NCBI GenBank assembly: GCA_900767715.1
Contig: CAAGAD010000005.1
Span: 62,001-126,000, forward strand
DNA: 64,000 bases
Direction: 5' to 3'
DNA from: Clostridia bacterium
GTDB taxonomy: Bacteria; Bacillota; Clostridia; Christensenellales; UBA1242
In this document: in pieces, positions 27,301-34,216 of the stretch
Layout of the letters: every line of letters begins with the position of its first letter
Position numbering within the stretch: the stretch's first letter is position 1
Position numbers and translations under genes: made by a program
Notes under the pieces: model-generated
The model's input: the letters and a program-made list of their open reading frames with translations, nothing else
What the model was told of the DNA's origin: nothing
Database searches by the model: none

Positions 27301-28094
27301 TAAACGGAAACTTCAAGGGCAACTTGGTAAGCGATTACAAAGGCATAATGAATGGCTTTGACTTCACTGCCGACTATGGCTGGAAGATTTGCGTTGAAGA
27401 TGTGACCATAAGTTACTCAAACTTTAAACTCACACGCACATTCAACTATATCGTATCTAACAGTGCTACATTCGTGAAGATTAACTATGCAACATTTAAC
27501 GACCGTATCAAGATGACTCCAGAAATCAATGACGGCGTGTACGGCGAAAACAGTCGCGACCTTGCAAGGTCTATTAGCCTTGTGACAGTTGAGACAAGGT
27601 ATATTCCTACTGAACCTGACAAGAAGATGAACGACCTTACAGAAACTAACAACGGTCTAACGATTTCCACATCGCTCGGTTCGTCCAAGTTGGGCAATGA
27701 TACACTTGCCGACAACAGAGTCCAAATCTTCACCAAAGATACCAAATGGTTTACAAAGGTTGATAACAACTATGTTGAATACGCGGGCAAAGTCTTTGAG
27801 TCTGGCGTAACGTATTACTATTACGACGAATACACGGTAACTTATCGCGCATTTGATTTGAATAAGTACACGTTATACGCAGAAGGCACAACCGCAGACA
27901 CGGCTGGCCCTGGAATGAACTTGTACATTGATTTGAGCGAATGTTTGGACGGCAACATCTTTACACTCCCATACGAAGCGTGGAAGAGTGAATCGATGAT
28001 TCTCACATTCAATGTTGACGTCACTTACGACGGCACAACTTACAAGTCGCAGATTAGAATTCTAGAAATTACTGCCAAGCCTAATCTTGCATAA
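18309..28094 (+). CDS. Giant membrane-anchored surface protein with Ig-like repeats
   Basis: A 3,261-residue protein (9.8 kb in one frame). Residues 7-29 are a hydrophobic anchor or signal (LSFCGVVGVFGIIAGVMAI). Everything after it is polar, beta-rich and extracytoplasmic, with many Asp, Asn, Thr, Tyr and Val and very few Cys. A stretch near residue 930 (DNKNNITIGSHLGVTKLTI) has the form of a bacterial Ig-like (BIG2) strand pattern. Related segments recur, such as NTDFGYSKDF near 1,520 and DTDFGYKQDL near 1,935, pointing to ~400-residue degenerate repeats. There is no LPXTG, no C-terminal helix and no surface-layer domain, so it would be held by its N-terminus. The ribosome site is AGAGG. The role is probably adhesion or a cell-surface scaffold, which is inference. 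Confidence 0.85.
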   Translation: MFKRIMKIVGLSFCGVVGVFGIIAGVMAIRGDFKKVKIKPTGLYFSADEKYFADNKLLLSPVEDTDAFYFQVKADNEDCNVLGIKLSITSGADVIKIVDKNNSPITDAKIWGDVKIIPQTQGGVNVGGTARISAISYDGLVATTSDLIVYVDVPVQDLTPSDDVADTTGDNTRKTPTRDKGLIDGKRYFSYDAGSKTFSEANFILFDGSYYDFDVNKGIYKKVTTTDTTKYLNFAELYEDCYMATMFNDNTLNIDTLYNFNPSSPNSQNPINRDGYGNKNVEAFILDEDDLQLATLSADGKTIISNGRGLTGDVRVLLAVYPTYAKQKLAEADATLSTADRIEKYMVSREIVVRIGATTIKDMVVTKKSLGLDLFEYTPVQLNNSSTTNNLGMIIRDTADNPISSIYKYLRFSFVDGLGTDANDLGSCFTISNNNSLPVSNLADNVEKESLTGSTQLYIYAKRYAPKAYMKISYVSGTETLKDVFVELVTTFTEPQISLNAGTGNINKLIDDRLVGGVDNADNIIDLSGYYTVTPESTVYRKVLYFAKSNTASLAPENYPICVLANKTYVRGENTYYLVGYTEKDGEGNVINVVTNKLKANTGSGDISIIAVVVRTDYNGKIINLNTPKVDGEYVELDLADGNPYDFNEAYSLADGNGEQKSSAMATSTLSLTVTIAYKVQNVNISLSAQLDGRDVTSEGDQYYVENEIVRGKASKTFHLRENFDGTISLYLTDCYDKSALKTAFDKSTISLSAVMYDANGEYKYTGYDSIANYITLGKGSAVYGENDVFMGYKYNVTLRQATPEGCYISFKLSIDGYAQTFPRTIANTDNSYETYLLDNVVILSGAVSKIDVTQNGENILANNGENNPLILLAKWNVTDKKFEYTLNGSSISSGENFLAKNDYNIIISPSYALIKNYTMQSSNTDILTVDNKNNITIGSHLGVTKLTISCGGVERTIYIELRLDNNSTTNITINPDNLAMASGYIEVPLNSEYELYNYANFKVGADSDSHKNLLTFSNLVVKNERNEDVTNEKVGNENKFQLIGNKLQVLGTISQKYYVEILVNAPYATSQTLKLYLHSAVSVTYADYASKNDVYQQIYSGTTFVLMNQGNESDITPLKVYVTDGLAQFGGSSGIKSVNVSTSADGRVFTPAGTITPTSERYLFAVDNSYAGNYVKFTISFNIPADDIEYVVYVNDNLLVEEKNIPFIHNGTLTAYCGESYNIVDYITLKHFDEGEYTNYVASNATEIELTDYIIKEYPTFDISTEFVCDWAWVDSTLNVSYNDKTVLKIDVVNPYSIVEQNADYTLKALTAVRLGDFITGAEIKLLKKAVAFDATATYYNAQGRKIVDPVPANIEDYFTLVDGGNYGIEFKTSDVLSSTDISVGTLNDETYIYIGKQTVAGTLTFIVAFNDSEVVRQQADVIVNVEPNLPDNFIKANRVGTSGNTIDLRDFINTEYGYDRFEWNDVLGEPVKAVGNITLAQEPFSSNDVALLSEDNNKFIAPEPTDPRGDLTLTFTVNTDFGYSKDFTVTIQSATQLIATYPTHSTREIQIDNQLVTVMYEQVVAGQTVNMFGVDADNKVTRVKAMKNGTEITTPLEIKYSYQAGRDTTDVTSYITINNGSITFNAGASALFALTISEPVSHRELLYYFYLAPSVNKTFTPTYNGTNTQNVLVDKDHTTLDIASLFALTIDGVEANKTNLQYEICYSTNTQTAITDSTLTFTESNVENDYIVVIYDNIYIYGYYNIHTIPNVTAQNTVINWTPETIGAQLANLPEFTYNGGVMTIAEINVDTALSTYIDITNDASRTITLKQFVPTTVAGVLTYKLVMMSGESEIGIYEHNVALTINARQYFADKYNAGTKALEVTAGDQFSLTNAEYNLAGLTVADNGLHYTIKEINGVAYNGQDMGVYYTEENLTFTFNPVADNVTLHFVIDTDFGYKQDLYIKLMADIKSAIYKAKDENGHELGTVSNPLTINDQFTEAETPLFVFNRAIDLANYLSITSRKDNGELLTAGNFRLTATILSDWAIDNNISVADIYSLDGTTLTFVPLASELRLAFKVEIKMSGDTYFASATMFYITLSANYNANVNYAFVGDTSELIENGKQINFSNSSFIAVRDNLTGVDNYNAKRISFFYPANANSEITEFDYTNISASAINKLTVTVDSQTNTDITAHIDDNGITFDNATTSTIGSVTLRFKNQVGIDLTMTFKIYPTNTLDAISSIKYNGKEPSATNDHELILNKNLNISKDYTITTFGDSSSRVLFRYPANEKGEFIESLKAKSTVVYDETGAVQDCFDVQIDETLINIKLKQDSAGNWIYPAPKLYTIHFLSRAGYLGSYKFTFSQDVNFDNTGYNVSEGEKIYGSQSGVQLLDRVGITLYEYTADGYESSQIDLVDKILTSATNEYNGYSLQFESNSRYITIGKNDNGTRDDILSFTQVSADTNASVTVKVLYNGVVIASHDYNFIIQEHLIVSLGYYNDTTTVRSIDIYMRDFYKDNFYDETLPDKIEYDLTNSLNPTDELFFTLRNVLQGKYGDPADLKFTIDTNASTSGINNFVELNNYKLVFKKDVTEDTLLVLNVGYQGGTSRKTFSITIKPSIAVSRYTDGGSGQYIYGVDNSGVDIYSLDDLVIANTNSPSNTSQAEMPKIEMNDIKTNGVAPLALYTVSKMKGNTPYTPLAEDTDGSVRVVSMEYAMFANEEALNNTSTGYRRASYTKLSVDYASTATISGKKRHNNFKFTVPNVNANKIMSVKVKVRLLGGNYYEYYYFIKVNPALTLGESKKYTEFTQISLAKLKADNAVVETKANNKYTLFTANGKDTNAAGDDGALFYWTPMQNEFGFDKFKNNVVFVITNVDNGINNNVAFSIDKESDITLSITSSEDGGMLFNNALKFRLYVLALDSKNLFEFGADQIVKTYTGAINSDTLALLENNMIFAQDVEIKPKKELGIYTTVWGEISQIHAISDLGLPIDLGYTDKRCLMDYVSVGSDTSRAIELVNGNFKGNLVSDYKGIMNGFDFTADYGWKICVEDVTISYSNFKLTRTFNYIVSNSATFVKINYATFNDRIKMTPEINDGVYGENSRDLARSISLVTVETRYIPTEPDKKMNDLTETNNGLTISTSLGSSKLGNDTLADNRVQIFTKDTKWFTKVDNNYVEYAGKVFESGVTYYYYDEYTVTYRAFDLNKYTLYAEGTTADTAGPGMNLYIDLSECLDGNIFTLPYEAWKSESMILTFNVDVTYDGTTYKSQIRILEITAKPNLA

Positions 28095-28108
28095 AGGCAA
28101 AAGCACAC

Positions 28109-28138
28109 AAAAAAAGTCCATTTTGTTGGACTTTTTTT
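28109..28138 (+). terminator. Terminator of the giant gene
   Basis: AAAAAGTCCA (28111-28120) pairs with TGGACTTTTT (28127-28136), followed by T. Confidence 0.85.
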
Positions 28139-28199
28139 GATTTGGGTATTGCAAATTGTGGATTGATATGCTAAAATAAATCCAAAAGTGGAGGAAACT

Positions 28200-31100
28200 A
28201 TGGCAATTAGTTCTAAATTTATTCAAGATTTGGCGCGAATCAACGGAGCCAAGGTTGATTTGAGTGATGCAAATGCTGTCAAAGATTGGTTTGATAACTC
28301 TTCATACAAATATATGGCTGACGCCAGCGCGGACAATAGAAGTTTCGTGGAGCGCATTATCACTGCACTCTTGCTTTTGGGTGACGAAACAGACAATGCG
28401 GTGGGCTTGACTATGGAAGAGCGCAACAGTGTTATGCGCATTGCTGACGACGCTTCATTAATTGGTAATGGCAGTTATTTGACTGAAATTTTGCGTCTAT
28501 TTAGCAAGAAGGCTGGCGACAGAGATTTGGCTAGACCCGACGCTGAACTCAATATGGGCTTTGTTCAATCCCACCTTCACAATTATGGATTTGACGACAG
28601 AGCCGTTGAAACTATTGTTAAGCGTGGCAACATTAGCGCCAAAGTTAAATTGGTGGACAGTGCGTCAAGAGTTATGCGTACCAACGCTAGCACCAAGACA
28701 ATCATTGCCAAGACCAACGATATTGACGATGTAAAAGCAGAAGTAATCGACCTTGCCAAAGACGTTTACAAAAACAGTGGCGCTAGACCAGCATATAGCA
28801 TTAAAGGTATTCCAAACAGAATTTGGACAGACAGCGACGTGACTATCGTTGAAGACGCAGACGACAGAAAAGTGATTGCCAAGTCTAACGGTATCAAGTC
28901 TGCCGAAGAGAGAATTATGGCCGGTACTAGCCACCCATTGACAGGTGTTTTGAAGCACCTTGTTGACGGTCGTGCCAGAGCCGACGTTCAAACTCCTGAC
29001 CAAATCATCGACGACATTCAAGCATATTTGTTGATGAATGACCGTTTAACCACAGTCAAGAAAGAAGACGAATGGAACGCCATTCGTAAGGAAATTGCCG
29101 TTGACGCTCGTTTGGCAGTAGATAAGGACGACAACGTTTCTCTCTACACACCTGCTCGTGGTGAAGAATTGAGCTCCAAGGACGACATCAAGAAAATTGT
29201 TAACATCACCGAACTTGGTTCAGTAGGCATTGAAGCCGGCGCAAGTTTCGTAGGTTATGATATCTCCGACCCAGACGTTCGCGAGGCTTACGAATTGATG
29301 CAACAAGGTTTGCTCAGAGCCAACAACCGTAACGACAAACTCGCAATCAATTTGTTGAACGCACACAAATTGTATTCTAGCGCAGTTGGATTGCCAGTCA
29401 GCCCAAAGACTACCACAGCCAACATTTACGCTAATATGGTTGATGACCCAGAAGGCATTATTGGTAAGGACGGCTTGACCAGCGATATGCGCAATTTCTT
29501 CCGTAAAATCGCCAACAATCCTAACAGTCCATATTACCAAATCGAAATCGACAACGGCGTTGCAGAACAACGTAGCGACAAAAAGATGGGTCTGGAAATC
29601 AACTACATCTTCAAAAACAAAACCAAAAAATTGGTTAAGACCAAATTGCAATTCAGCACACGTTTCATCGGCTATGACGATGAAGGCAAGCCATCACTCC
29701 TATTGAAGAGTGACGACGCAATCAAGTTCTCTGTAATTCAATCAATGGTTCTTGACTATGTAAGCAACTTTAAAGAAAAGGTAAACAACGTTGACTTCAA
29801 GATTGTCGGCGCTGAAAAAGACAAGGTTCGTGACCCTAATGAACGTGCTTTGATGGCTAACCTTGCTACACAATTCGTTATGATGGGTTACTCGTTCGGC
29901 GACAGCCCAGCACACAAGATTAACGAAGAACTTATCAGCACATATTTGATGGAAAACCAAGCCACCATTTTGGCAGGACTTGCGAAATCGGGCAAAGACT
30001 ATGCGGTAGTATTGCCACGCGCATACAAATGGGCTATGAGAGTGGCAGAAATCGTTACTGACAGCCTTGGCATTGACAAGACTATGAAACGTGACTCTAA
30101 AACTGGCAGAATCACCGGCAAGAGCGAACTAGTTGCCAACTTTGAACGCCACGGCTTCACCTTCCCAAGAATGAACTCTAACGATCAACCTTTGTTCTTG
30201 TCCAACGAACAAAAAGCAAGACTTTCTGGCGCTGACTTGAAGAAATACAACGCTGAAGAAAAGCGTTTGCATGAACTAGGCATCACCTCACAAGACAGTT
30301 TGGGTGCACTTTTGATATCTTGCATTGACACTCAACTTTCACCAAAAGAAATCACTTTTGAACCACAAAATCAAACTGTTAAGCAAGCCGACGAAAACAA
30401 ATTCGAAGACACTCGCGCTAGACTTGCCAACAAGCACGACGCATTGCCAGTCATTGACCCAAGCGTTATTCTTACTGATGATGACTTGACAGAAGACACA
30501 GGTCTTGACGCAACAGATGTGGAAGAAATTGAAGAATCTCTTGAAGCAGGCAAGCCTAAGACTCCAACTCCAAAGTCAGTAGAGCCTAAGCCAGTTGAAA
30601 CTGAAAAGAAAGAAGCCAGCGAAACTGCTCCAAAGACCAGTCCAGAAGACAAGAAAAAGCCTAGAAGCCTATTTGATATGATGACAGACCGTATCAAGAA
30701 GGGTATGGACAAAAAGGATAAGACAGTTCAACCTAAGGAAAAGACCGAAGTTGGCTATTTCTGGGACGAACACAAGGACGCTGGTCCAATGGAACGCCAT
30801 TACGAAGAGCGTTCACTTGAAGAGATGAAGTCAGGTAACCTACCTGTAAGAACAAAGAGAACTTACGATGATGTTGAGTTCAGCGATAACACCACATCAG
30901 CCGAAAATAGACCTGAAGTAATCTATTTGCCAGGCAAGGTAGAAGAAGTTTCAGCCGAAGAAATAACCGAAGAAGACAAAGATGCCGTAATCACCGGAAA
31001 ACAAGCATTCAAAGACAGAATGAAGCAAGGTAAGTTGGAAGCACTTTTCAAAGAAAAAGATGAAAAGACACCTACCAAAGAAGCCATTTACGGTTATATT

Positions 31101-31310
31101 GACGGCAAATTCTATTTCGCAATTAGACACATCAAAACTGGTAAGGTAACTGACAGATTTGAAACTGAATTGAGCAAAGCAACTAAGACTAAGATTGACA
31201 AAGCCCAAGGCGAAGAAAAAGATGCACTCATCGCTAAATACGCAGAGAAAGCAGCCAAGGCTTACAAACAATTTAAGAATGCTAAACGCGATACAAAAAT
31301 CGAAAAATAA
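28200..31310 (+). CDS. Large cytoplasmic protein of unknown function
   Basis: A 1,036-aa protein starting at ATG 28200 after GGAGG. There is no signal peptide or membrane segment. Residues 1 to ~740 look globular and alpha/beta with many Asp and Lys. About 770-850 is an acidic, Pro/Lys/Glu-rich linker (TPTPKSVEPKPVETEKK). About 945-975 has a short beta unit (YGYIDGKFYFAIRHIKTGK) before a Lys-rich helical tail. Codon bias is strong, suggesting abundant protein. It is followed 22 nt later by an 80-aa gene and is separated from the giant gene by a terminator. I do not recognise any family. A phage-structural, scaffold or cytoskeletal role is possible but unsupported. Confidence 0.8.
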   Translation: MAISSKFIQDLARINGAKVDLSDANAVKDWFDNSSYKYMADASADNRSFVERIITALLLLGDETDNAVGLTMEERNSVMRIADDASLIGNGSYLTEILRLFSKKAGDRDLARPDAELNMGFVQSHLHNYGFDDRAVETIVKRGNISAKVKLVDSASRVMRTNASTKTIIAKTNDIDDVKAEVIDLAKDVYKNSGARPAYSIKGIPNRIWTDSDVTIVEDADDRKVIAKSNGIKSAEERIMAGTSHPLTGVLKHLVDGRARADVQTPDQIIDDIQAYLLMNDRLTTVKKEDEWNAIRKEIAVDARLAVDKDDNVSLYTPARGEELSSKDDIKKIVNITELGSVGIEAGASFVGYDISDPDVREAYELMQQGLLRANNRNDKLAINLLNAHKLYSSAVGLPVSPKTTTANIYANMVDDPEGIIGKDGLTSDMRNFFRKIANNPNSPYYQIEIDNGVAEQRSDKKMGLEINYIFKNKTKKLVKTKLQFSTRFIGYDDEGKPSLLLKSDDAIKFSVIQSMVLDYVSNFKEKVNNVDFKIVGAEKDKVRDPNERALMANLATQFVMMGYSFGDSPAHKINEELISTYLMENQATILAGLAKSGKDYAVVLPRAYKWAMRVAEIVTDSLGIDKTMKRDSKTGRITGKSELVANFERHGFTFPRMNSNDQPLFLSNEQKARLSGADLKKYNAEEKRLHELGITSQDSLGALLISCIDTQLSPKEITFEPQNQTVKQADENKFEDTRARLANKHDALPVIDPSVILTDDDLTEDTGLDATDVEEIEESLEAGKPKTPTPKSVEPKPVETEKKEASETAPKTSPEDKKKPRSLFDMMTDRIKKGMDKKDKTVQPKEKTEVGYFWDEHKDAGPMERHYEERSLEEMKSGNLPVRTKRTYDDVEFSDNTTSAENRPEVIYLPGKVEEVSAEEITEEDKDAVITGKQAFKDRMKQGKLEALFKEKDEKTPTKEAIYGYIDGKFYFAIRHIKTGKVTDRFETELSKATKTKIDKAQGEEKDALIAKYAEKAAKAYKQFKNAKRDTKIEK

Positions 31311-31332
31311 CATCTCAAAATAGGGGGAGAGT

Positions 31333-31575
31333 ATGGTATTAACACAAAAGGAATTTGACGAAAAGTGCATTGACCTTATGGAAAAAATCGTTCGTCTCAA
31401 AATCTGCACAATTAAGGAACGTGCTTTAAGCGTGGCAGAAGAGATGATGGTGAAAGCCAAGGCTGAAAAGTGCGACGATGAAACCAAGAAAGTTTTTGAA
31501 AAGGTTATCGAAGAATTTACTAACGTTTCAGCCGAAGATTATGCGACACTTCGTAAACAAATTTTGAATAAATAA
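31333..31575 (+). CDS. Small helical protein, likely partner of the 1,036-aa product
   Basis: An 80-aa acidic, all-helical-looking protein beginning MVLTQKEFDEKCIDLMEK, with three Cys and no membrane segment. GGGGGAGAG lies immediately before ATG 31333. It is 22 nt after the large cytoplasmic gene and ends the same transcript, so a shared function is likely. No family recognised. Confidence 0.7.
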   Translation: MVLTQKEFDEKCIDLMEKIVRLKICTIKERALSVAEEMMVKAKAEKCDDETKKVFEKVIEEFTNVSAEDYATLRKQILNK

Positions 31576-31581
31576 TAATAG

Positions 31582-31617
31582 AAAAGTAGGAATATATCGA
31601 ATATTTCTACTTTTTTT
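31582..31617 (+). terminator. Terminator after the 80-aa gene
   Basis: AAAAGTAG (31582-31589) pairs with CTACTTTT (31607-31614) in a long A/T-rich stem with a T run. Confidence 0.75.
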
Positions 31618-31800
31618 GTAGCAAAATCGATAGAAAATGTAATGTTTGTGCAAATTTATCAAAAAAACAAATAACTTTATTAGCACAGCAAAAAATTCTT
31701 TGCGTTTACTTATACACAAAAATTTTGTAATTTTTGACAACAAATAAAAAATTGCTTTTCAAACTTTTTTTGCTATGATATAATACACACAGAGGCAATT

Positions 31801-32250
31801 ATGGGATTTTTTAGAAAACTTTTGCGTGGGCTAGGAATTGAAACTGAAAATGACAAGAAAAAACAACCTGAACAGCCCGCCGACAAATATGCCAACTTCA
31901 ATATGCATCAGCGCGAAGGCGAGCAGATTGGAACGTACGCGGAAGATATGGTGAACGGCTTTAATTTCGGTCAATCAATGCCAAATATGATTGTACAGAA
32001 GCCAACGAGCCACCGTGACGTGCAACGTATCGCAGATTTTTTGCGCCAAGGTCAAGCGGAGATTATTGATTTGTCGGGCTTGCAGTCGCAAGATTGCGGA
32101 CGCATTTTGGACTTTTTGAGCGGGGCAATATACGCGCTCAACGGGAGTATTTTGCGCATTAACGACAACCAGTTTGTGCTTATGCCAGCGGGTGCAAAGA
32201 TTCTCGTGCCACAAGAAGAGAGCACTGCCGTAACCACCACCAACAAATAA
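31801..32250 (+). CDS. sepF: Cell division protein SepF
   Basis: A 149-aa protein with an amphipathic membrane-targeting N-terminus (MGFFRKLLRGLG), a flexible polar linker, and the SepF core: VQKPTSHRDVQRIADFLRQG, then DLSGLQSQDCGRILDFLSGA and ALNGSILRI (about residues 62-135). SepF tethers FtsZ to the membrane and shapes the division septum. The promoter is marked by TATAAT at about 31778; the ribosome site is AGAGG. It sits 2 nt ahead of lspA in a sepF-lspA-rluD operon, as in other Firmicutes. Confidence 0.88.
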   Translation: MGFFRKLLRGLGIETENDKKKQPEQPADKYANFNMHQREGEQIGTYAEDMVNGFNFGQSMPNMIVQKPTSHRDVQRIADFLRQGQAEIIDLSGLQSQDCGRILDFLSGAIYALNGSILRINDNQFVLMPAGAKILVPQEESTAVTTTNK

Positions 32251-32252
32251 TT

Positions 32253-32792
32253 ATGAAGAAAAAATACATCACCATTTCAATTATTTTCATATTACTTTTA
32301 GCAGTTGACTTGATTACCAAGTCAACTTTTGTAGGCGCAGATTATGTGGTCATTCCGCACCTTTTCAATTTTCACTACACGCAAAACACGGGCGCGGGGT
32401 TCAGCATTTTGGCAGACAAAACTTGGCTGTTGATTCTGCTCAGTGTTGCAATGATTATTGGCATTGTGTTGTACGACATCTTTGCCAAGCGCAAACACCC
32501 CCTTTACAACGTCGCCTTTGCACTCATTTTGACGGGCGCAATTGGTAACCTTATTGACCGCGTGTTTTTGGGTTATGTGCGCGACTTTGTTCAATTTGCC
32601 TTTTGGCAAGAGTTTCCTATCTTTAATGTTGCAGACATCTGTCTAACTTTTGGCGTTATACTTTTCGTCATATTTGTGTTATTTTTAGATAAAGACCCGT
32701 CAAAAGATATTTTATTGCAACAATCCAAAACGAAAAATAAAACAATAAACAACGAAGATAGAATCATAAAAAAGGACGATGAAGATGAGTGA
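32253..32792 (+). CDS. lspA: Lipoprotein signal peptidase (signal peptidase II)
   Basis: A 179-aa membrane aspartic peptidase that cleaves prolipoproteins before the lipidated Cys. It has four hydrophobic segments and the two catalytic aspartates in GNLIDRVFLGYVRDF (about residue 93) and FNVADICLTFGV (about residue 124). NTGAGFS is also present. It would process the five or so lipobox proteins encoded here. There is a 2-nt gap from sepF and an 8-nt overlap with rluD. The C-terminal tail is unusually long and charged. The stop is TGA. Confidence 0.94.
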   Translation: MKKKYITISIIFILLLAVDLITKSTFVGADYVVIPHLFNFHYTQNTGAGFSILADKTWLLILLSVAMIIGIVLYDIFAKRKHPLYNVAFALILTGAIGNLIDRVFLGYVRDFVQFAFWQEFPIFNVADICLTFGVILFVIFVLFLDKDPSKDILLQQSKTKNKTINNEDRIIKKDDEDE

Positions 32793-33693
32793 AAATTTTG
32801 TTTACCTTGGGGACGGCGAAAGACTAGACACATTCCTATCTAAAAACATTCCCCAGTTCACTCGTTCCTACATCAAGAAACTAATCGACGAAGGCAAAAT
32901 TTTGGTTGAAGGCAAAAAGGTGAAAGCGGGCTACGAACTCAAAAATGGCACAGACATTTCCGTTGACTATGTCACACCAAGCGAGCCGTCCGCCAAACCG
33001 GAGAACATCGACATTGACATCGTGTATGAAGATGACGACTTGGCGGTGATAAACAAGCCATACGGAATGGTGGTACACCCTTGCACCACCACGCCCGAGC
33101 ACACGCTCGTCAACGCCTTGCTCTACAAAATGAAGAGTTTGAGCGGGGTCAACGGAGTGCTTCGCCCCGGCATAGTTCATCGCCTAGACAAAGACACCAG
33201 CGGACTGCTTTGCGTGGCGAAGAATGATAAATCTCACCGCTTTTTGAGTGCGCAACTTGCCGACAAAACAATGTATCGCGAATATTACGCCATTTGCAAC
33301 GGGGTAATCAAGCAAAACGAGATAGACATCGTGGGCAACATCGCCCGCTCGAAACGAGACCGCAAGAAAATGGACGTTGTGCCTGACGGCGAGGGGCGTT
33401 ATGCAGAAACGCACTTGACCGTATTGAAACGCTTTTTGCGTCACACGCTCATCAAACTCCAACTCAAAACGGGTCGCACGCACCAAATCCGCGTACATAC
33501 CGAGCACATCGGTCACTCGCTTATGGGCGACAAAATCTATGGTATCAAGAGTGACAAGACGGACAAACTTATGCTCGTGAGCAAGAAACTGTCTTTTATT
33601 CACCCAACTACACGCGAGCGCGTCACTTTCGAGATTGACTTGCCGGACTATTTCACTAATATGGTGGAAAAATTGGAAAGAGAATGCAAATAA
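32785..33693 (+). CDS. rluD: Ribosomal large-subunit pseudouridine synthase, RluD type
   Basis: A 302-aa enzyme with an N-terminal S4 RNA-binding domain (RLDTFLSKNIPQFTRSYIKK, about residues 9-28) and a RluA-type catalytic domain with the active-site Asp in HRLDKDTSGLL (about residue 135). KTGRTHQIRVH follows (about residue 233). It converts uridines of 23S rRNA helix 69 to pseudouridine. ATG 32785 is preferred over 32779 because AAAGGA is then at normal spacing. It lies next to lspA as in many bacteria. Confidence 0.92.
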   Translation: MSENFVYLGDGERLDTFLSKNIPQFTRSYIKKLIDEGKILVEGKKVKAGYELKNGTDISVDYVTPSEPSAKPENIDIDIVYEDDDLAVINKPYGMVVHPCTTTPEHTLVNALLYKMKSLSGVNGVLRPGIVHRLDKDTSGLLCVAKNDKSHRFLSAQLADKTMYREYYAICNGVIKQNEIDIVGNIARSKRDRKKMDVVPDGEGRYAETHLTVLKRFLRHTLIKLQLKTGRTHQIRVHTEHIGHSLMGDKIYGIKSDKTDKLMLVSKKLSFIHPTTRERVTFEIDLPDYFTNMVEKLERECK

Positions 33694-33756
33694 TCTTGCC
33701 AGATTATTGACAGTCACAAATTAAAAAAGTATAATAATAATATTATTGGAGGAGTT

Positions 33757-34020
33757 ATGTCAGATTTTAATTGGAAAAAAGTTGTAAATCTACTAGCATA
33801 TATTGCGCTTATCGCAGTGGCAGTTGCCTTGATTTTTGTCAAGATATTCCAAGGCGGAGCAGTTGCCAACGCTCTCACAATTGTTGCCAACGCCATTGCA
33901 TATTTGGTTACAGCCATTTTTGCATTCGTATATGCACGTAGCAAGCGCAACCCTTGGGTTATGATTTGCTATGTAGTAGCAGTCATATTGGTAATCGTCT
34001 TTATGATTCTAGGCGCTTAA
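33757..34020 (+). CDS. Small membrane protein of unknown function
   Basis: An 87-aa protein with a polar start (MSDFNWKKVVN) and three hydrophobic segments (about residues 11-30, 33-54 and 63-86), the last two joined by the basic turn ARSKRNP. The start follows GGAGGAG, and a promoter (TTGACA at about 33708, TATAAT at about 33730) lies upstream. It is monocistronic with its own terminator. No family recognised. Confidence 0.75.
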   Translation: MSDFNWKKVVNLLAYIALIAVAVALIFVKIFQGGAVANALTIVANAIAYLVTAIFAFVYARSKRNPWVMICYVVAVILVIVFMILGA

Positions 34021-34022
34021 CG

Positions 34023-34045
34023 AAAAGGGCTTCGGCTCTTTTTTT
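34023..34045 (+). terminator. Terminator with UUCG tetraloop
   Basis: AAAAGGGC (34023-34030), loop TTCG, GCTCTTTT (34035-34042) with one wobble, T run to 34045. Confidence 0.85.
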
Positions 34046-34170
34046 GTTTGCTTTTAGCAGTAAAAGTCACTAAACAAAACAAAATATGTTAAGATAAAGT
34101 CAATGCAATGTGTTGCCAAAATTAAATTATTGTGCTATAATCATTTGCATTTTAATAGGGAAGTGCGTGC

Positions 34171-34186
34171 CCGACGACTGTCGTCG
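34171..34186 (+). promoter_or_regulatory. GC-rich hairpin in tig leader
   Basis: CGACGA, three-base loop, TCGTCG in an otherwise AT-rich leader about 30 nt before the tig start. No T run follows, so it is not a terminator. It could affect mRNA stability or translation of the tig-clpP-clpX operon. Confidence 0.4.
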
Positions 34187-34216
34187 AACGCTCCACCGAC
34201 CAAATAAGGAGAAAAT

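Noticed and set aside
18309..28094. Antisense ORFs of 60-175 codons inside the giant gene
   Set aside because: Scattered, without ribosome sites, and of shadow composition (Cys/Val/Phe-rich); the plus-strand frame is continuous.
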